Assembly: GCF_001649575.2 (NCBI RefSeq) | Contig: NC_051452.1 | Coordinates: forward strand, 2,608,000 to 2,671,999 | Reading direction: 5' to 3' | DNA: 64,000 nucleotides | Origin: Kryptolebias marmoratus | Lineage: Eukaryota; Chordata; Actinopteri; Cyprinodontiformes; Rivulidae | Shown: one piece after another, positions 1-11,480 of the stretch | Layout: each line of letters starts with the position of its first letter | Numbering within the stretch: position 1 is the stretch's first letter | Notes under the pieces: generated by a model | Database searches by the model: none | Told to the model about the DNA's origin: nothing | The model's input: the letters and a program-made list of their open reading frames with translations, nothing else | Program-made: the position numbers and the translations under genes

Positions 1-820
1 CTGTTAAAGCTCGTTGCACTCTCACCTCAGCACTGGTAGCAGCTAAAATGTCTACTCAACAGGTCATAACCCACTGCGTTCGGTGTATATAGCCCTCAAA
101 GATAAACAATGGCCCCAGGCAAGATTAAGAAACTCAGAATCATTATGGTGCAAGTCAGGGCCAATGTGTTTCACATCTGACAACCATTTTAGCACATTTT
201 TGAATCCTAACAAATATTTAAAAGGTTAGTAATTTGTGCAAATGAATATCAGACAGTAATCATTCTGAAATGAATCATCTGTTTCTGCAAGGGTCATTTA
301 CCGTATGTGTTTAAGACACCTAAATGTTGATTCCAGCCGAAGGGCTTTGTTTGTTACAGCCATTGTTTGTGCTTTACACTCCAGATAAACTGTGTACCAA
401 TCCCTTTTTTATGAGTGTGAGCCACTTGAGGTCGTAGTGGATGAAGTCGCTGCCTTCTACCAGGAAATAGACCCTGACGAATCATAAGCTCCACTGCCTC
501 CACTGTTAAGTGTCATGGAGGAGGTGATGGAGTTTGTTCACTGACCTCCTGTTTCTTATTGACTCCAAAACCCACACGTTAAGAACAACGGAGGGTTCCA
601 CCCTTGTAAAAGTGTTTATTGATCCTTCTGGCACCCCTGGCTTTACCGCTGCTCCCCCAGCAGACCGAAACAAAACAGATGGCACTCACCATCATGAGCT
701 GGTTGAAACATCTACTACATCATCCTTTGGAAAAAAAAAAAGTTTACCCATTTCCTTTTTGTACAATACATCACTTTTGGTTCTCAAGTTCTAAGAACCC
801 AGAAATCTCCTTGGATAGTT
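1..820. other. Unassigned sequence, no gene seen
   Basis: AT-rich and mostly featureless. Positions 420-720 are a little richer in G+C and hold overlapping open frames of 80-86 codons on the + strand (534-794, 619-861). Neither resembles a protein I know and neither has splice signals around it. The stretch abuts a Harbinger-like terminus, so it may be transposon interior, but I cannot show that. Confidence 0.5.
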
Positions 821-822
821 TT

Positions 823-1100
823 CGGGGTCCTCATTTATCAAAGAGTGCACAGCTTTCATAATGAAAGTTGGTGTACACAAGATTTGAAAAGTATGTGTGC
901 ACAAAAATATTTAGATTTATCAAACCATGCGTACACACATTTCTGCGTGCCTTTTCCTCACACATCCCAAACTACGTGGAACTGAGCATAAATGAGACTC
1001 CTCCCCTGACACGCCCCCATTTACATATGCAAATCGATGGAAATAGGTCCAGTGTGTGTGACTCCTCTCTGTGTGATCCAAAATTACCTCTAGTATTTCA
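823..1100. mobile_element. PIF/Harbinger-like terminal fragment
   Basis: Starts near 'gggtcctcatttatcaaa', followed by several 'gcgtacacac/gtgtgcac' motifs, a second 'atttatcaaa' and 'catttacatatgcaaatc'. From memory, these are hallmarks of teleost Harbinger-type DNA transposon ends. I found no matching opposite terminus (reverse complement of the opening motif) downstream, so this is a solo end or truncated copy. No transposase is recognisable. The family assignment rests on remembered motifs, not on a search. Confidence 0.4.
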
Positions 1101-2588
1101 TGGAATGCGAGTCAGAGATGCTCCTAAATCAAAATGTATTTGGCACACTGTCCTCTGGCATTTGTGACATGCCGTGTGTGTGAAGCTGTGGTTGTCAGAG
1201 GAGCACACAGCCACCTTTATAACACCAAGTTCAAATGGTCAGTCATAAAGGTGGGAGTAAAGCGAAAGAAGGCTGTCCATCGCCTCATTCAATAATGTTA
1301 AACACCACTTCCTGTACATGAGTCACACACTATTAATGTAAAAAATAGAAGTGAATCGTGCAAAAGAACTTCCCTCCTGCACAAACTAAGGACTAACAAA
1401 GTGCATTTATGGTCTGTTGAATCTATGACGAACACCTTTCCCATCACTTCCATTACTGCTGGTAAACATCAATATTGTGTGTAAATAAAGATGATATTCA
1501 AACGGAAGCTGTCACTATACTAACATTATGATGTGTGACGATGGGACAACTGGCCAGAAGTTGACCATAGAATGGTGCGGTAAAAGAACAAAACTGTTTT
1601 TCATGACATCAGCATTTCTCCTTGAGTAGAGTATGTTTGAAGATGTGTTGCGAAACAGTTGATGGCGAAGTCGAACGAACCATTAAGAATCTGGACACAG
1701 CAGTAAAAGTTTTTGACTTCTTTGATTATTTACCAAAGAAAGGCCAGAAGTGGGAACCATGTAGAAAAGGTTGTTACCTTTGTGCTATGAGCTTTGACAA
1801 AGTGCTTAGGATATTGAAGTGCCAAACAGTGATGGACTCAGACTGCTGAAAACTTAAGGCAGACTATAGATTATGGATCTTTTCATCTGATGTACAACTG
1901 CTCTTTGTAACCAGGTCTAACAAAAGACCTGTCATCCCATTCAATAGGGGAAGTACCTCATTCACCTATGCACACACACTGTCCTGAAGACATGATCAGA
2001 GTCTTGTTTGTTTTTGTTTGAACATTATTCAAAATGCTTCTTCCTTTTGGTGCATAAGTATAGAATACTTCATTGTCATGTTAGAACAAAAAAATAAGTT
2101 TAACTTTTAAAGCTGATTAAAGTTGAAAAGTGGGATAAAATAGAATTAACATAACTTTAACTCTGTTTGCACCGAAGCTACAATCTTTAGGAGGCACAAT
2201 AACTATAAAAAGCTGCTATAGAGAGACATCTCATCACGTGTCCATGTCTTTACCCCACAGCACAATAAGTGGATGTCTCAGAGGAAAGATTATGCATTTG
2301 AAGATACTCGAAGACAGAATAGCTTCAGGGCTGCCTTTTGTTTTCCTCATTGTAAAGACGTTTCCACGAATCTTGATACATGGAGCAATACAGTGCAACT
2401 CTGACAGCAATGAAAGGAAATTTAGGTGCAGTTATTCAGTTTTACCATTTTCTGATAAAAGCAAACACCGGCAAGACCAAAAGATGTTTGATGGACAGAG
2501 TAGCTGAAGACAAAAATGCATAATTTATCAATGTTCTTATAACTAGACACCATTTACTTGGGAATGATCAAAATCTTCTCCTGTTGAG
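1101..2588. other. Unassigned AT-rich stretch
   Basis: No gene, tRNA or recognisable transposon. A 75-codon + frame (1622-1849) is cysteine-rich but has no homologue I recognise, no strong start context and no splice sites. I treat it as chance. Confidence 0.5.
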
Positions 2589-2660
2589 GTGAGAAGTGCG
2601 TTCCCATTCAGGGTCACAGGGGAGCTCGTACCTCTCTCCAGCGGTCATTCTATAAGAATC
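2589..2660 (+). repeat. Fragment of a common teleost interspersed repeat
   Basis: Contains 'cattcagggtcacagggga' and 'ctctctccagcggtcat'. These match the widespread teleost repeat that reads, as I recall it, 'ggtcgcggggagctggtgcc...ctccagcggtca'. It is short, degenerate and not expressed as protein. Confidence 0.55.
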
Positions 2661-2727
2661 TGCTTTGTGAAATTCAACATCTTCAACAAGCTGCATACTT
2701 CTGGTCTGCTGACAAATGGCAGGCGAT

Positions 2728-3316
2728 GTTTTTGCCAGTGTGTGGAGGAGGAGTGTTTATGTGCCCGTCCATCAGCAAAATACCTCATGGACCACTAAGT
2801 AATCATTGGATGTACACCTACAAGTCATTAACTTCTGAAGCATGGACTTGTAAGGAAATACTGGACTTAGGAACCTGGTACAGCATCCCCACAGGCCATT
2901 TCATGTCTAAAAGAAAGGTCATGTGACACCACGATTGCGTGCAGGCGAGTAAGCGGGACTTAAAGCACCGCAGTCCTCGTGCCTCTGGTTCCAAAAACCC
3001 AACATGACAGCTTTTGGAAACCTGGTACAGCTGGGTTTAATTTCCAACAACAACAGAAGATGGGGAGCACGTAATGTTGCATTATGTCAGTGTTTGAAGG
3101 CCAGTCCAAGGCTCCATCAATTTTGCAGATATTAAGCTAAAATTTGTTGTAGTAAGAGCTGAAAGTCACATTGCATGAAATTGCACATATTTTCATGGTT
3201 TGGCCAAAACAGCTGCAATTCTTTAAAATTTTCAACACAAGATGAGCTTAGTTTAAAACTCTTGCATAAAAGGCAGCAGGCAATATGCATTCCTTCAAGG
3301 GATGGTAGGACTTTAA
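2728..3316 (+). repeat. Family A repeat copy, interrupted
   Basis: Left part (about 2728-2850) has 'gcaaaatacctcatggacca' and 'aatcattggatgtacaccta'. Right part (about 3060-3316) has 'cagatattaagctaaaattt', 'gatgagcttagtttaaaact' and 'gcattccttcaagg'. These motifs recur in the same order at 7.4, 16.6, 55.1 and 60.3 kb. The segment between them is unrelated or strongly diverged. The family is not one I can name. Confidence 0.75.
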
Positions 3317-4884
3317 ATATCACTGTAAGTAGTGATTGTTTTGGATCATTTTAGGTTTATCATTGCTAATCAATTATCATACTGCAGATAAACACACTGG
3401 TTGCACTGAAACTAAAATGATACAGAACTGATGCAGCACTTTTGATTCGTCACGGATAAAGCATAAGGCAGAAAAGAGTGAATGCTAAAAGGAGCAATCC
3501 ATACAAGTCCTAAAGGCTTTAAGTGAATTGAATTCTTACCTGCTTTGGGTCGAAATGACTTTCGGATAAGACATTATTGGAATGTGCCATAGTTCTAAGT
3601 CAGACTTTTCCTGTTGCTTTGTTGGAGGATTTTGTGATGCTTTATGTTAGCCTGTACTTTGGCAGTTTCATAACCCTGCAATGAATAAAGTATAAATCTG
3701 ACTTTGAAATCAATTGTTTGGACTCTCACAGAGAAGTTGTTTAGCTTTGGCAAGAGCTATGCTTCTGCTGGACCTTTCTTTACAGAAATGCTCTACACTG
3801 ACCCCTAATCGGTGTAGATCTTTTATTGTCCACTGTGGAACAACAATGATTTTGCTCCTGTTTATGTGTGTGTTAATTTGTCTTAAGTCCCTGAATTTAT
3901 TTTAATGAAACTTCCAGAAAGTAACCACTTACCCCAACTTACACTCTGAGCACTAACTGGCCATGTGAGATCTGTGTTCAAAACTTTGACATTAACTATT
4001 GGAATCACCTTCGTTTGTTAGCAAAACATCTCATTAACCACTGAATGGATTTCGAAGGTTTTCTTTTATCCCTCTGACCAACTGCCTGGTTATTCTTTGT
4101 ATCAAGAAAAACAACAAAAATATAAAGTATTGTGTGAATGGCAGCCCGAAAAGACAGCAATCTGTGTAAGACAAAAGATTGAAATTTGCAAATAATGCAT
4201 CTATTTTGCGTCACTGGTGGAAGCAGGTTCATTTATTGTTTTGACAATCTATTTGGTGGGGGAAAAAAAAAAATGTTGTGACTTAATTTCACCGATTGCC
4301 AATCACTGTAATCACAACTGTCAGAATTTTGTGTGTTCTTCCCAGGATGGGATACATGATGTGAAAAGAAAAAAAAAAGACAAGGATAGAACCAATGAGT
4401 GATTCTCAAAACTAAGTTTTGCATGCAAATAAACTATTTTTTTTCTGCTGGAATAGTTACTTTTCAAAAGAAAACTTTGAGAAGTATCAAACACAAATGC
4501 ATAACCGACATGTAGGCATTTAAAAAAGGTCATTGGTGGGGGAGCTTAAAGTATCTTAACAAATCAAGATCTGCTTGGACGAGTATGTTGGCACATTTTT
4601 TCTGGCATTGCACAACTGTTGGAGGCAACAACCAAATTCAGCCCATGTTTAATCAGTTTAGAGCTTTTCGTGCATGTCATGGACATTCATCGTGAATGAA
4701 CAATGCTGGCCCACCCACTGAGCACTGCGTCCCCGTGTCTCACTTGCCAAAATATCTAATTGCGATCGACACACAAAAAGTTTCAGGAAAATGGCTTCGT
4801 TTTAGCCCGTAATTTCATTGTGCACATTTAATATTCCTGTTCATCCTGTTCAGTCCTGCAATAAAAGGTGGATAATTATGTAAT
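3317..4884. other. Unassigned AT-rich stretch
   Basis: No coding region is supportable; the + and - frames of 61-75 codons here overlap low-complexity A and T runs. On the minus strand, 3536-3545 reads as CAG|GTAAGAAT, a very good splice donor in isolation. I could not pair it with an exon. Confidence 0.5.
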
Positions 4885-5180
4885 TGTCTGTATATGTGTG
4901 TGCATGTTTTCAAAATGCCTCATGAACCACTGGGGTAGATTTTAATACGACTCTCACAAAGCAATCATTGGCTGTACATCTACAATTGATTAACGTTTAA
5001 TGTCAATATGATTCAAGATGGCGGCAATAGATCATCAATATTTACATCCACAAAAATGGCTGCAACTCAGTCAGTTTTACAGATAATGAGCTACAATTTG
5101 GTGTGGTACTAGCTGAGGAATACCCTGGAAACATTTCAAAAATAAACCGACTGCAAGATCTTTAAGACTTTGGCATTACC
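4885..5180 (+). repeat. Family A repeat copy
   Basis: Carries 'aaaatgcctcatgaaccact', 'ggctgtacatctacaattga', 'gattcaagatggcggcaata', 'ccacaaaaatggctgcaact' and 'ggtgtggtactagctgag' in the family order. The 3' third is missing. A second copy follows directly in the same orientation. Confidence 0.8.
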
Positions 5181-5194
5181 TGTTGGAGTCAACC

Positions 5195-5490
5195 CTATTT
5201 CTGTTATCAAAATATCTTAACTACTAAACAATTTTTTGTGAGAATTATAAGATAGACATCTAAACCTGATTAACTGTTTTATGTCAAAGTGATTCAAGAT
5301 ATTTGCTACAGCTGATCAACCTTGGCAAACAAACAAAAGGCTCTAACGCAGTTAAGTTTACAAATATTAAGCTAACATTTGGTGTGGTAGTAGCTGAGAG
5401 TCATATCCAACTTGTAATGAGTGGTAACAGATCATGCAAGGCCGTTGTTTTAAACTTTGGCATAAAAGGCAGCTGGAAATAAAATGTTCC
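5195..5490 (+). repeat. Family A repeat copy, tandem to the previous one
   Basis: Begins near 'tcaaaatatcttaactacta' and continues through 'ctgattaactgttttatgtc', 'tggtgtggtagtagctgaga' and 'ggcataaaaggcagctgg'. Same orientation as the copy just upstream. The pair could reflect a local duplication or preferential insertion. Confidence 0.75.
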
Positions 5491-6099
5491 ATCTTTTAAA
5501 GTGCATATTTGTAAGACAGTGAATCTATTTTGAGGCTATTAAGACAAATTAGGAAGGTATTCGTATTTTGAGCACCGAGCTGAAGTCAAAACTGAATCCA
5601 TACATGAGGTTAAAGGACAAAATACCGAAGAGCAGGAAGCACACAGGTGAAACACAGAATGTAGCATGAATAGGCACATCTTCAGGGACGTTTTAAATTG
5701 GTAATGGCTGCAGAGAAGCAAAGTAAAGAGAGACATGAAGGGTGAAAACTGTCACTTGGGTAGTTTCTTCTTTGAAACAAGTAGCTAGGAAAACAAGGGT
5801 GTAAAAAAAAAACCAATCCCTGCCCTCCATAGAATTCTACCACTGCCCTAGGGCCTTTTCTGCCACAACCAACTTTTCTGTAAATTTAATTTGTTTCCCT
5901 AATTTAAACCAGCCACTAAAGAACACAAGCCTATGTATCTTTCATGCCGGTTCCAAACCCGGGTAAATGGCGAGGTGCATCTAGCATAAAACACTTTTGC
6001 CAAAACCAACATGCAAACTCATTCATCAGGACTTCAAGTAGTTAGGGCTGAATGTCCAGAAAAATGGGGAGGATGGATGCAGGAGCTTTTTTTTAAAAA
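5491..6099. other. Unassigned stretch
   Basis: No gene or clear repeat. A 65-codon minus frame (5539-5736) has no recognisable homologue. An A-run lies near 5802-5813. Confidence 0.45.
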
Positions 6100-6298
6100 A
6101 TAAGTGTTACAAAATATATTAAATAAATGGTTGTCATAAACGAATGAAGATGGTATAACAGTTGTTGAGACTGTTTATACTGTCATTACTATATCTTTAA
6201 CTGACTTAGCAATGTTCGTTCACTTTAACCAGTGATAGTGGTGTCACAAGTTTCTGGGATTTTGTGGGTCTAAAATTGAAAAGTTTGGGAACCACTGG
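6100..6298 (+). mobile_element. Solo hAT-like right terminus
   Basis: Ends with 'aaaagtttgggaaccactgg'. Its complement, CAGTGGTTCCCAAACTTTT, is the classic hAT (Charlie-type) terminal inverted repeat. No matching left terminus was found upstream, so the copy is truncated. The left boundary is a guess. Confidence 0.45.
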
Positions 6299-6499
6299 CC
6301 TGTTTTATTTTTTATTTTCTTTTAAACATTTAGTAATATTAATTTTTTTTTAATCACAATTTTATTAAAAAATGTTTGAGGTAAGAGAGAAAATGAAATT
6401 ATCTTTGCAGTTTGTACTAAATGTGGGGTTTTGGTTTTAAATCGGTTTCCATCCAATCGTAATATTTTCAGCTCTGTTGCTAGGAAGACTAGGTGCTGA

Positions 6500-6660
6500 T
6501 AAACGCTCTGTGATTGGTGGAACTCTATCTCAAATGACAGCGAACTCAACCAATCACATTTCTCGCCCCAAGTGGCTGAGCTGATTATTAATGCAATTTA
6601 GAACAAGTCCCGCCCCCTTGTCGACCTTTAAACCAATCACAAATTAGCATGGATTCTTTT
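6500..6660 (+). promoter_or_regulatory. TATA-less CCAAT/GC-box promoter
   Basis: Three NF-Y-type boxes lie within about 125 bp: ATTGG at 6513-6517, CCAAT at 6550-6554 and CCAAT at 6633-6637, the last two in the context CCAATCAC. A GC box, CCCGCCCCC, sits at 6609-6617. No TATA box precedes the likely start. Multiple evenly spaced CCAAT boxes with an Sp1-type site are typical of broadly expressed vertebrate promoters. The sequence just downstream is unusually CpG-rich for this window and ends in a strong splice donor, which supports + strand transcription from about 6640-6700. Confidence 0.6.
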
Positions 6661-6880
6661 CGTCGTAAGCTAGCTGGTGAAGTTCTCCGAGGACTCGAAA
6701 GTCAAGAGCGTTAACACCGAGGAAAATGCTGTTGCTAACCTGTTAGCTTCGCCCTTCTCTAGAATAAGTTTTAAGAAAAAAAACGAGGAGTAATTTGCTG
6801 AGAGAGGACCCAGAGCCGAGCTGAAAATGGCGCAGAAAAGCGCTACTTTTAACTGACTTAATCAACGCTGTCACCAAATG
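6660..6880 (+). other. First exon (mostly 5' UTR), product unknown
   Basis: CpG-rich stretch directly below the CCAAT/GC-box cluster, ending at AAATG|GTAAGT with the donor GT at 6881-6882. The last three exon bases (6878-6880) are ATG, so a coding region could begin on the final codon of exon 1. Two short upstream frames are visible: ATG at 6826 encodes nine codons and stops, and ATG at 6726 encodes six codons and stops. The transcription start is not determined by sequence alone, so the left edge is approximate. The downstream gene is not recognised. If ATG 6878 is not used, this is a purely non-coding leader exon or the first exon of a lncRNA. Confidence 0.5.
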
Positions 6881-7429
6881 GTAAGTAATTACTTCTGTTT
6901 AATTTCCCACTTTCTAGACTTTTTTTTTCTTCTTCCGCTTAAACCTCAAACGTCGAGTGCTCTGAATGTTATTCAGTTGGGTTCGCATGTTTTTTTTTGG
7001 TAATATTTTTTATTTTAAGAGCTAATTACAAAGGGAGGAACAGGTGTGTCTATAAGGTAATCAGGCCCAGGTGGTGCGGAAGCGCAACAGAGGGACGCTA
7101 CTAAAATAAAACAGGAAATGCAGTTGTAGTTGTTTGTTAGTTTTGTCAAACAAAATAAAAAAACAAAAAACAAGGCATGAGTTATATGTGCCGAAGTCTA
7201 AAAATAGGCGTTTCAGTGGGGTTAGGGCTATTTTTATTTTTTTCAAATATTTTATTAACTAGTTTAATAACATAATCAACAGTTTTAACTACCAACTGTG
7301 GCATTTAATGGACACAGCCAAATAAAACGTTTGACTTGCAAAGTAAAGTACAAGTACAGGTTTAAAATGTTTTTATATCATCCTTGTAGTTTAACTGTAT
7401 TTATCGCCTGCCTGTTAAGACTGAGCAGA
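6881..7429. other. Putative intron 1, 5' part
   Basis: AT-rich with T-runs (for example 'cttttttttttcttcttccg' near 6919-6938). No further gene signal. Confidence 0.45.
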
Positions 7430-7765
7430 TGTGTTTGCCCATGTCTAAGTGTGTGTGTTTCTGCACTGTTAGCAAAATATCTTGTAAACCACTGGATGGA
7501 TTTTAATGAAACTCCAGAAAGTAATCACTGGATGCACAGCTCCAGCTGATTGACCTCGCCCTACACAAAAATGGCTACACCTCCAGTGATTTTTACAGAT
7601 GTTGAGCTTAAAAAACATGTCCAACACATCCTCCAAGCACTTAAAGTTATTTAAAGGTTTGTATAAAATAGCTAAAACTATCCTTTCTCAACATAAGATG
7701 ATCTGATTTCAAAACTCTGGCATGAGTGACGTGCATTGCTTCAAGAAATGTCTGGTCTTTCATAG
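7430..7765 (+). repeat. Family A repeat copy
   Basis: Very clear copy. It has 'ttagcaaaatatcttgtaaa', 'ggatggattttaatgaaact', 'cagaaagtaatcactggatg' and 'aaaatggctacacctccagt', ending with 'attgcttcaagaaatgtct'. The leader reads 'tgcccatgtctaagtgtgtg'. Same orientation as the copies at 2.7-5.5 kb. Confidence 0.85.
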
Positions 7766-8800
7766 TTAATGTTGAGTTTGTCAGATTTAAATGTTGGTCA
7801 TTTAGCTGTTAACACTGTCTGCACAATTAAATTAGTTTAAAACAAGCACATTTGCGCACACACAGGTGTTGTGGGTTCTGAGATGTGTCTTTAACAGGTA
7901 AGGATATTTGCACTTTTCCCAAAGATCACTTCAGGTCTGAACTATCACCTTTAGTTTGTCAGGAAATGATGACGCCGAGTGGCAGTAAATTGTATTGAGC
8001 TTTTTTATTCAAATGTTGTGCTCTAAATGGGCTCTATAAATACATATACAACAAATAAATCAGGGCCTGAATCAAAGCACTCACCTGTCAGGCATATATT
8101 TATCACCATGCCAGGTTTTTAAACTTAGTACATATTTATTTATTTATTCTTTATCCTAATCTAGAAACTGTATGGAAGAGGCATAATATCATGATGGAGA
8201 AACAAAAGTGCTGATTTCTTTTTTCTTGTTTTTAATTTTTGGGGGTAATGTTTACATATAAGGTAACAAATATAGTGGAATACACTCAAAGTGTTAAACA
8301 TCAGTTGACTTGACAAAGATTAATGTCAAACAAACTTGAGTCGGGCAAACACTGAAGCTGGTGGGGAACCCCAGCCTTGTCAATCATTTATAGACAAACT
8401 GTGAACAATGTTGGCACCTCAAAGATAAATTATGAATAGTTACTGGAGCACGATTGCAATTTTCGGTCTTTCTTTAAGTTCTACTTGGGTGTTTTTGTCT
8501 TTTTTTCCCCAAAAACCTTACCTCAATAAGTGTGTCTGACACGAATATTGTGGTAATATCCCTGTTTTTCTGATTAATAAGGTTTTTGTTCAGGGTTATC
8601 ATGAACACCAGGAGCTATAGAAGATAACAGAATGTTTGGGATTTCCTGCTATTATAATAAGAAATGACCAGAAGCATCTGGCCAAACTGAACAATGTTAG
8701 GAATGAAAAACCTTTGACCTGTCACTAATAACCTGCTTATAGTTTGGGAAAACGAATAACCGCCATCAGAGGGTTACATTTTTGAGTTTTTCTGCCCCTT
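7766..8800. other. Unassigned intronic-looking stretch
   Basis: AT-rich with no open frame of note and no recognisable repeat. There is simple 'atttatttatttatt' sequence near 8134-8150. Confidence 0.45.
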
Positions 8801-8960
8801 TTACTGTCGTCCTGCGTTTTGGGCCCCCAACGTTGACCGTGTTCTGTGACTAAAGCAGACGACGCTGCGGTTTTGGCAGCGTGCGCTGGAACGTCGTCAC
8901 GGAGAAACTTCCTGACTCTGCCAAGCTTCTGGAGACTGGAAGAGAACTTGCAAGCCAGAA
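8800..8960. other. CpG-dense pocket with a perfect hairpin
   Basis: About 14 CpG dinucleotides occur in roughly 120 bp (8812-8905), in a window where CpG is otherwise sparse. It contains ACGCTGC at 8862-8868 and its exact complement GCAGCGT at 8876-8882, separated by 7 bases. Outer ACGACG/CGTCGT copies (8859-8864, 8892-8897) add further symmetry. No splice site or open frame marks it as coding. It could be a regulatory element or a recent insertion that has not yet lost its CpGs. Confidence 0.35.
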
Positions 8961-10233
8961 TATTGGTATAATTTCAAATATAACCCATGGTTTTATTTGT
9001 AATTAGATTTTTTTTTTTTTTTAGCACCTGTTTGACTCAATACAACCTCAAAATTTAGAAAATTACGAAGGTGAAACAATTATGACATTTAATTAATTCT
9101 ACACCTCAGTGTACTCCTGTTATAAACAGCTCTCATTTTTCCTAATAATCTTTTTAAACGATTTATGCATAAAATCTATATAAAAATATTGGCTTAAGGC
9201 TCGTCTAACACTGGGGGGAAAAAAGGTAACTATATTTTTTGTTGGTTTTTTTTTTATTATGGCCAATTGCTTTTTTGCTTTAATTTTCAGTCCTTGATTA
9301 AAATTTCTTTGACAACTTTTTCTATTTTTTTTAAACCGCCCGAATTTCAGAATGACATCATAACTGCAGCATTTTGATGGTGAAAGTCACCCTTCAATCA
9401 AGTTGTTACCACTGTACCATACAGCTCATTCCTCTGAAACATAATACAGCCGACTGATATTTCACTTCAGTGGAATATGAAAGAAAGTTAGGGCCGTAAA
9501 GTTCAGGGAAGCTGTAAAAGATCTTTTCTTTTTTTTATATATTTTTCTTTTACTGCAATGAAAATGAGTCCATCAGTTTGACTTATTAGAAGTTCAGTCA
9601 GTATGGAAATAAAACAGAAGATGAAATTGGAGTTTCACTTTGATTCATGGCATGAAGATAATACTCGTTCACGCAGGCTTCCTGAAACAATGACTTTGAA
9701 CAGATTTTATTTAAATGACATTGGTACAGCAAAGCCTTTTTTTTCCTTTAATTTATAGCAATCTGTTCTTTGTAATTACATGACTTAAACCCAATATTCT
9801 TGTGATTCATTTCAAGTAAGAGTAAAAAAAGTACATAAACTAAAATAGGATTTCTTTTGCATTTTTGTATTCACTCCTAATCTAAACTAGTTTAATGCGT
9901 AGGGTTTTAAGCTGCCTATGGGATGGTTACACTTCACCTTTTGAGGGGTTTTGTTTTTGTAAAAACTGATCATCGATTTGATTTTTTTAAATACAGTGGC
10001 ATTAAATAAGGAAAGGAAAAAAAGAAAACCATTTGCACTGAGATCAGTCTCTTTCCTTGGGTCATGACCTTAATTCAGTAAGTGAGGGTTCGCACATTAA
10101 TGGACTGGTAAACAGCTTCACTTCTTCCTTCTTTTTATCATGACAAGTATTACATCTACAGCACCTTTGCCCTAATTGACCTGTCAGTCTGCGATTCTTT
10201 TTTAAAGTACATTTCTGTTCTTCCCCTGCTCAG
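8961..10233. other. Unassigned AT-rich stretch
   Basis: Many T and A runs (near 9008-9023, 9240-9260, 9530-9545). No gene, tRNA or transposon recognised. It precedes the exon candidate at 10234. Confidence 0.45.
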
Positions 10234-10291
10234 GAGACGACTGCAAGAAATCTTCAAAACCCCAGAGACAGCAGCTCACTGCTTACTCAAG
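10234..10291 (+). other. Candidate exon 2 (58 bp), in frame with ATG 6878
   Basis: Preceded by a good polypyrimidine acceptor, 'tctgttcttcccctgctcag', and followed by CAAG|GTTTGT. If joined to the exon ending at 6880, the ATG continues for 19 codons without a stop, starting Met-Glu-Thr-Thr-Ala-Arg and ending Ser-Leu-Leu-Thr-Gln, plus one base. I do not recognise the peptide. An open frame over 58 bp has roughly a 40% chance of occurring by luck, so the support comes mainly from the splice sites and their position. The donor (GTTTGT) is weaker than consensus. Confidence 0.35.
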
Positions 10292-11440
10292 GTTTGTAAC
10301 CTCCTCGTTTCTGATCTTTGGATCTCGGGCTAAATCTCATCCTGGCTGCTGTGAAGTTTCTTGCCGAATGTCTTGTGAAATAAATCGAACTAGATGACTT
10401 CATTTGCAAAAAGTGACGACATTTTCCAAAAAGTCCAAGAGAAACGGAAACCCCTGCGACCTCTGGTTGCATCTTGAAGTTCTGCCCTTGTGTGGTTCAG
10501 CACCACCCAGAAAAAAAGTGAGGGTCAAAGGAAGGGTTCCTGCTCCCCAGGGGTCCAATTGAATCCGAGACAGGTCACCCCAAAAGACAGCTATAGGCCT
10601 TCTGCAGATATACCAAACAAATTAGACCTGATGGGGAACTTGAACGCACCCTCCAATATTCTTGCAAAAATAAAATATTTGTCCAGTGTTTCACAACGCT
10701 GCATTGCTTGTACTAAATCCTGAATTCATCATTTGGTCACATTCATCTTTCTGAACCATAGCCTTTCCCAGGGAGGCTGATTTTCTAGTGTTAACCCTAC
10801 CTCTCGACGTAGAGTCTAGAGTTTGTGTCCCCGAAGTCCTTTATTTGTAGTCGTGATGATAACATATGGTTAATTAACATATTCCACTTCAAATTTCACA
10901 TCCTTTAAGAAGTTGATTGTTTTAAGGAGTCTGCTATAATTAAAGTTCGAATCTGCTGTGTAGCAAATTATTGTTACAAACACTGGCTTTTGATGCTATT
11001 TTATTAATGCTTAAAAGGTGTTAACACCAAAAGTAACAAACTTGACACTATAGCACATTTAACTGTGGATATAACTTAAATTTGTGGGTTTTGTTGCTAG
11101 AATACACAGGTTTTCACTTAAAATCACACTGAACGCGTTTGCACGAAATCTGGGTGAATCTTAGGCGAAGCTTTGCCCATAGTGTGCATACATATTGCCC
11201 CCCAAAATGCAGCTCTAGAATTACAGAAACTAAATTAAGAAGGGTTTGAGATGGGTTCCAGTTGCGTTTTGAAACTATTTTTTGAGAAATTTTGTCTTGT
11301 AAAAGTTTCCAAACATGATCAAAATTTCCGTAACATGAGCATAAGGCTCCTAACTCATGACTCACATAAGGGAATTATGTCCCTTAATTTTAGAAATTTT
11401 AGAAAATCAGCTCGCAGATGCCATTCACAACTCGTCGCCA
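10292..11440. other. Unassigned stretch
   Basis: No supportable gene. A 12-bp perfect palindrome, GGTGTTAACACC, lies at 11017-11028. Frames of 61-83 codons on both strands have no recognisable homologue. Confidence 0.45.
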
Positions 11441-11448
11441 ACAGTTGT

Positions 11449-11480
11449 AGCTCAGTGAGATAAAGAGCTCACCATAATAG
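11449..11480 (+). repeat. Possible tRNA-derived SINE A-box remnant
   Basis: 'tagctcagtgagataaagag' matches the Pol III A-box pattern TRGCNNAGY and resembles the head of tRNA-derived SINEs. No B box (GGTTCGANNCC) follows at the expected distance, so this is not a functional tRNA and is at most a decayed SINE head. Confidence 0.2.

Noticed and set aside
11449..11480. Functional tRNA gene
   Set aside because: Only an A-box-like phrase is present. No B box and no cloverleaf partner arms.
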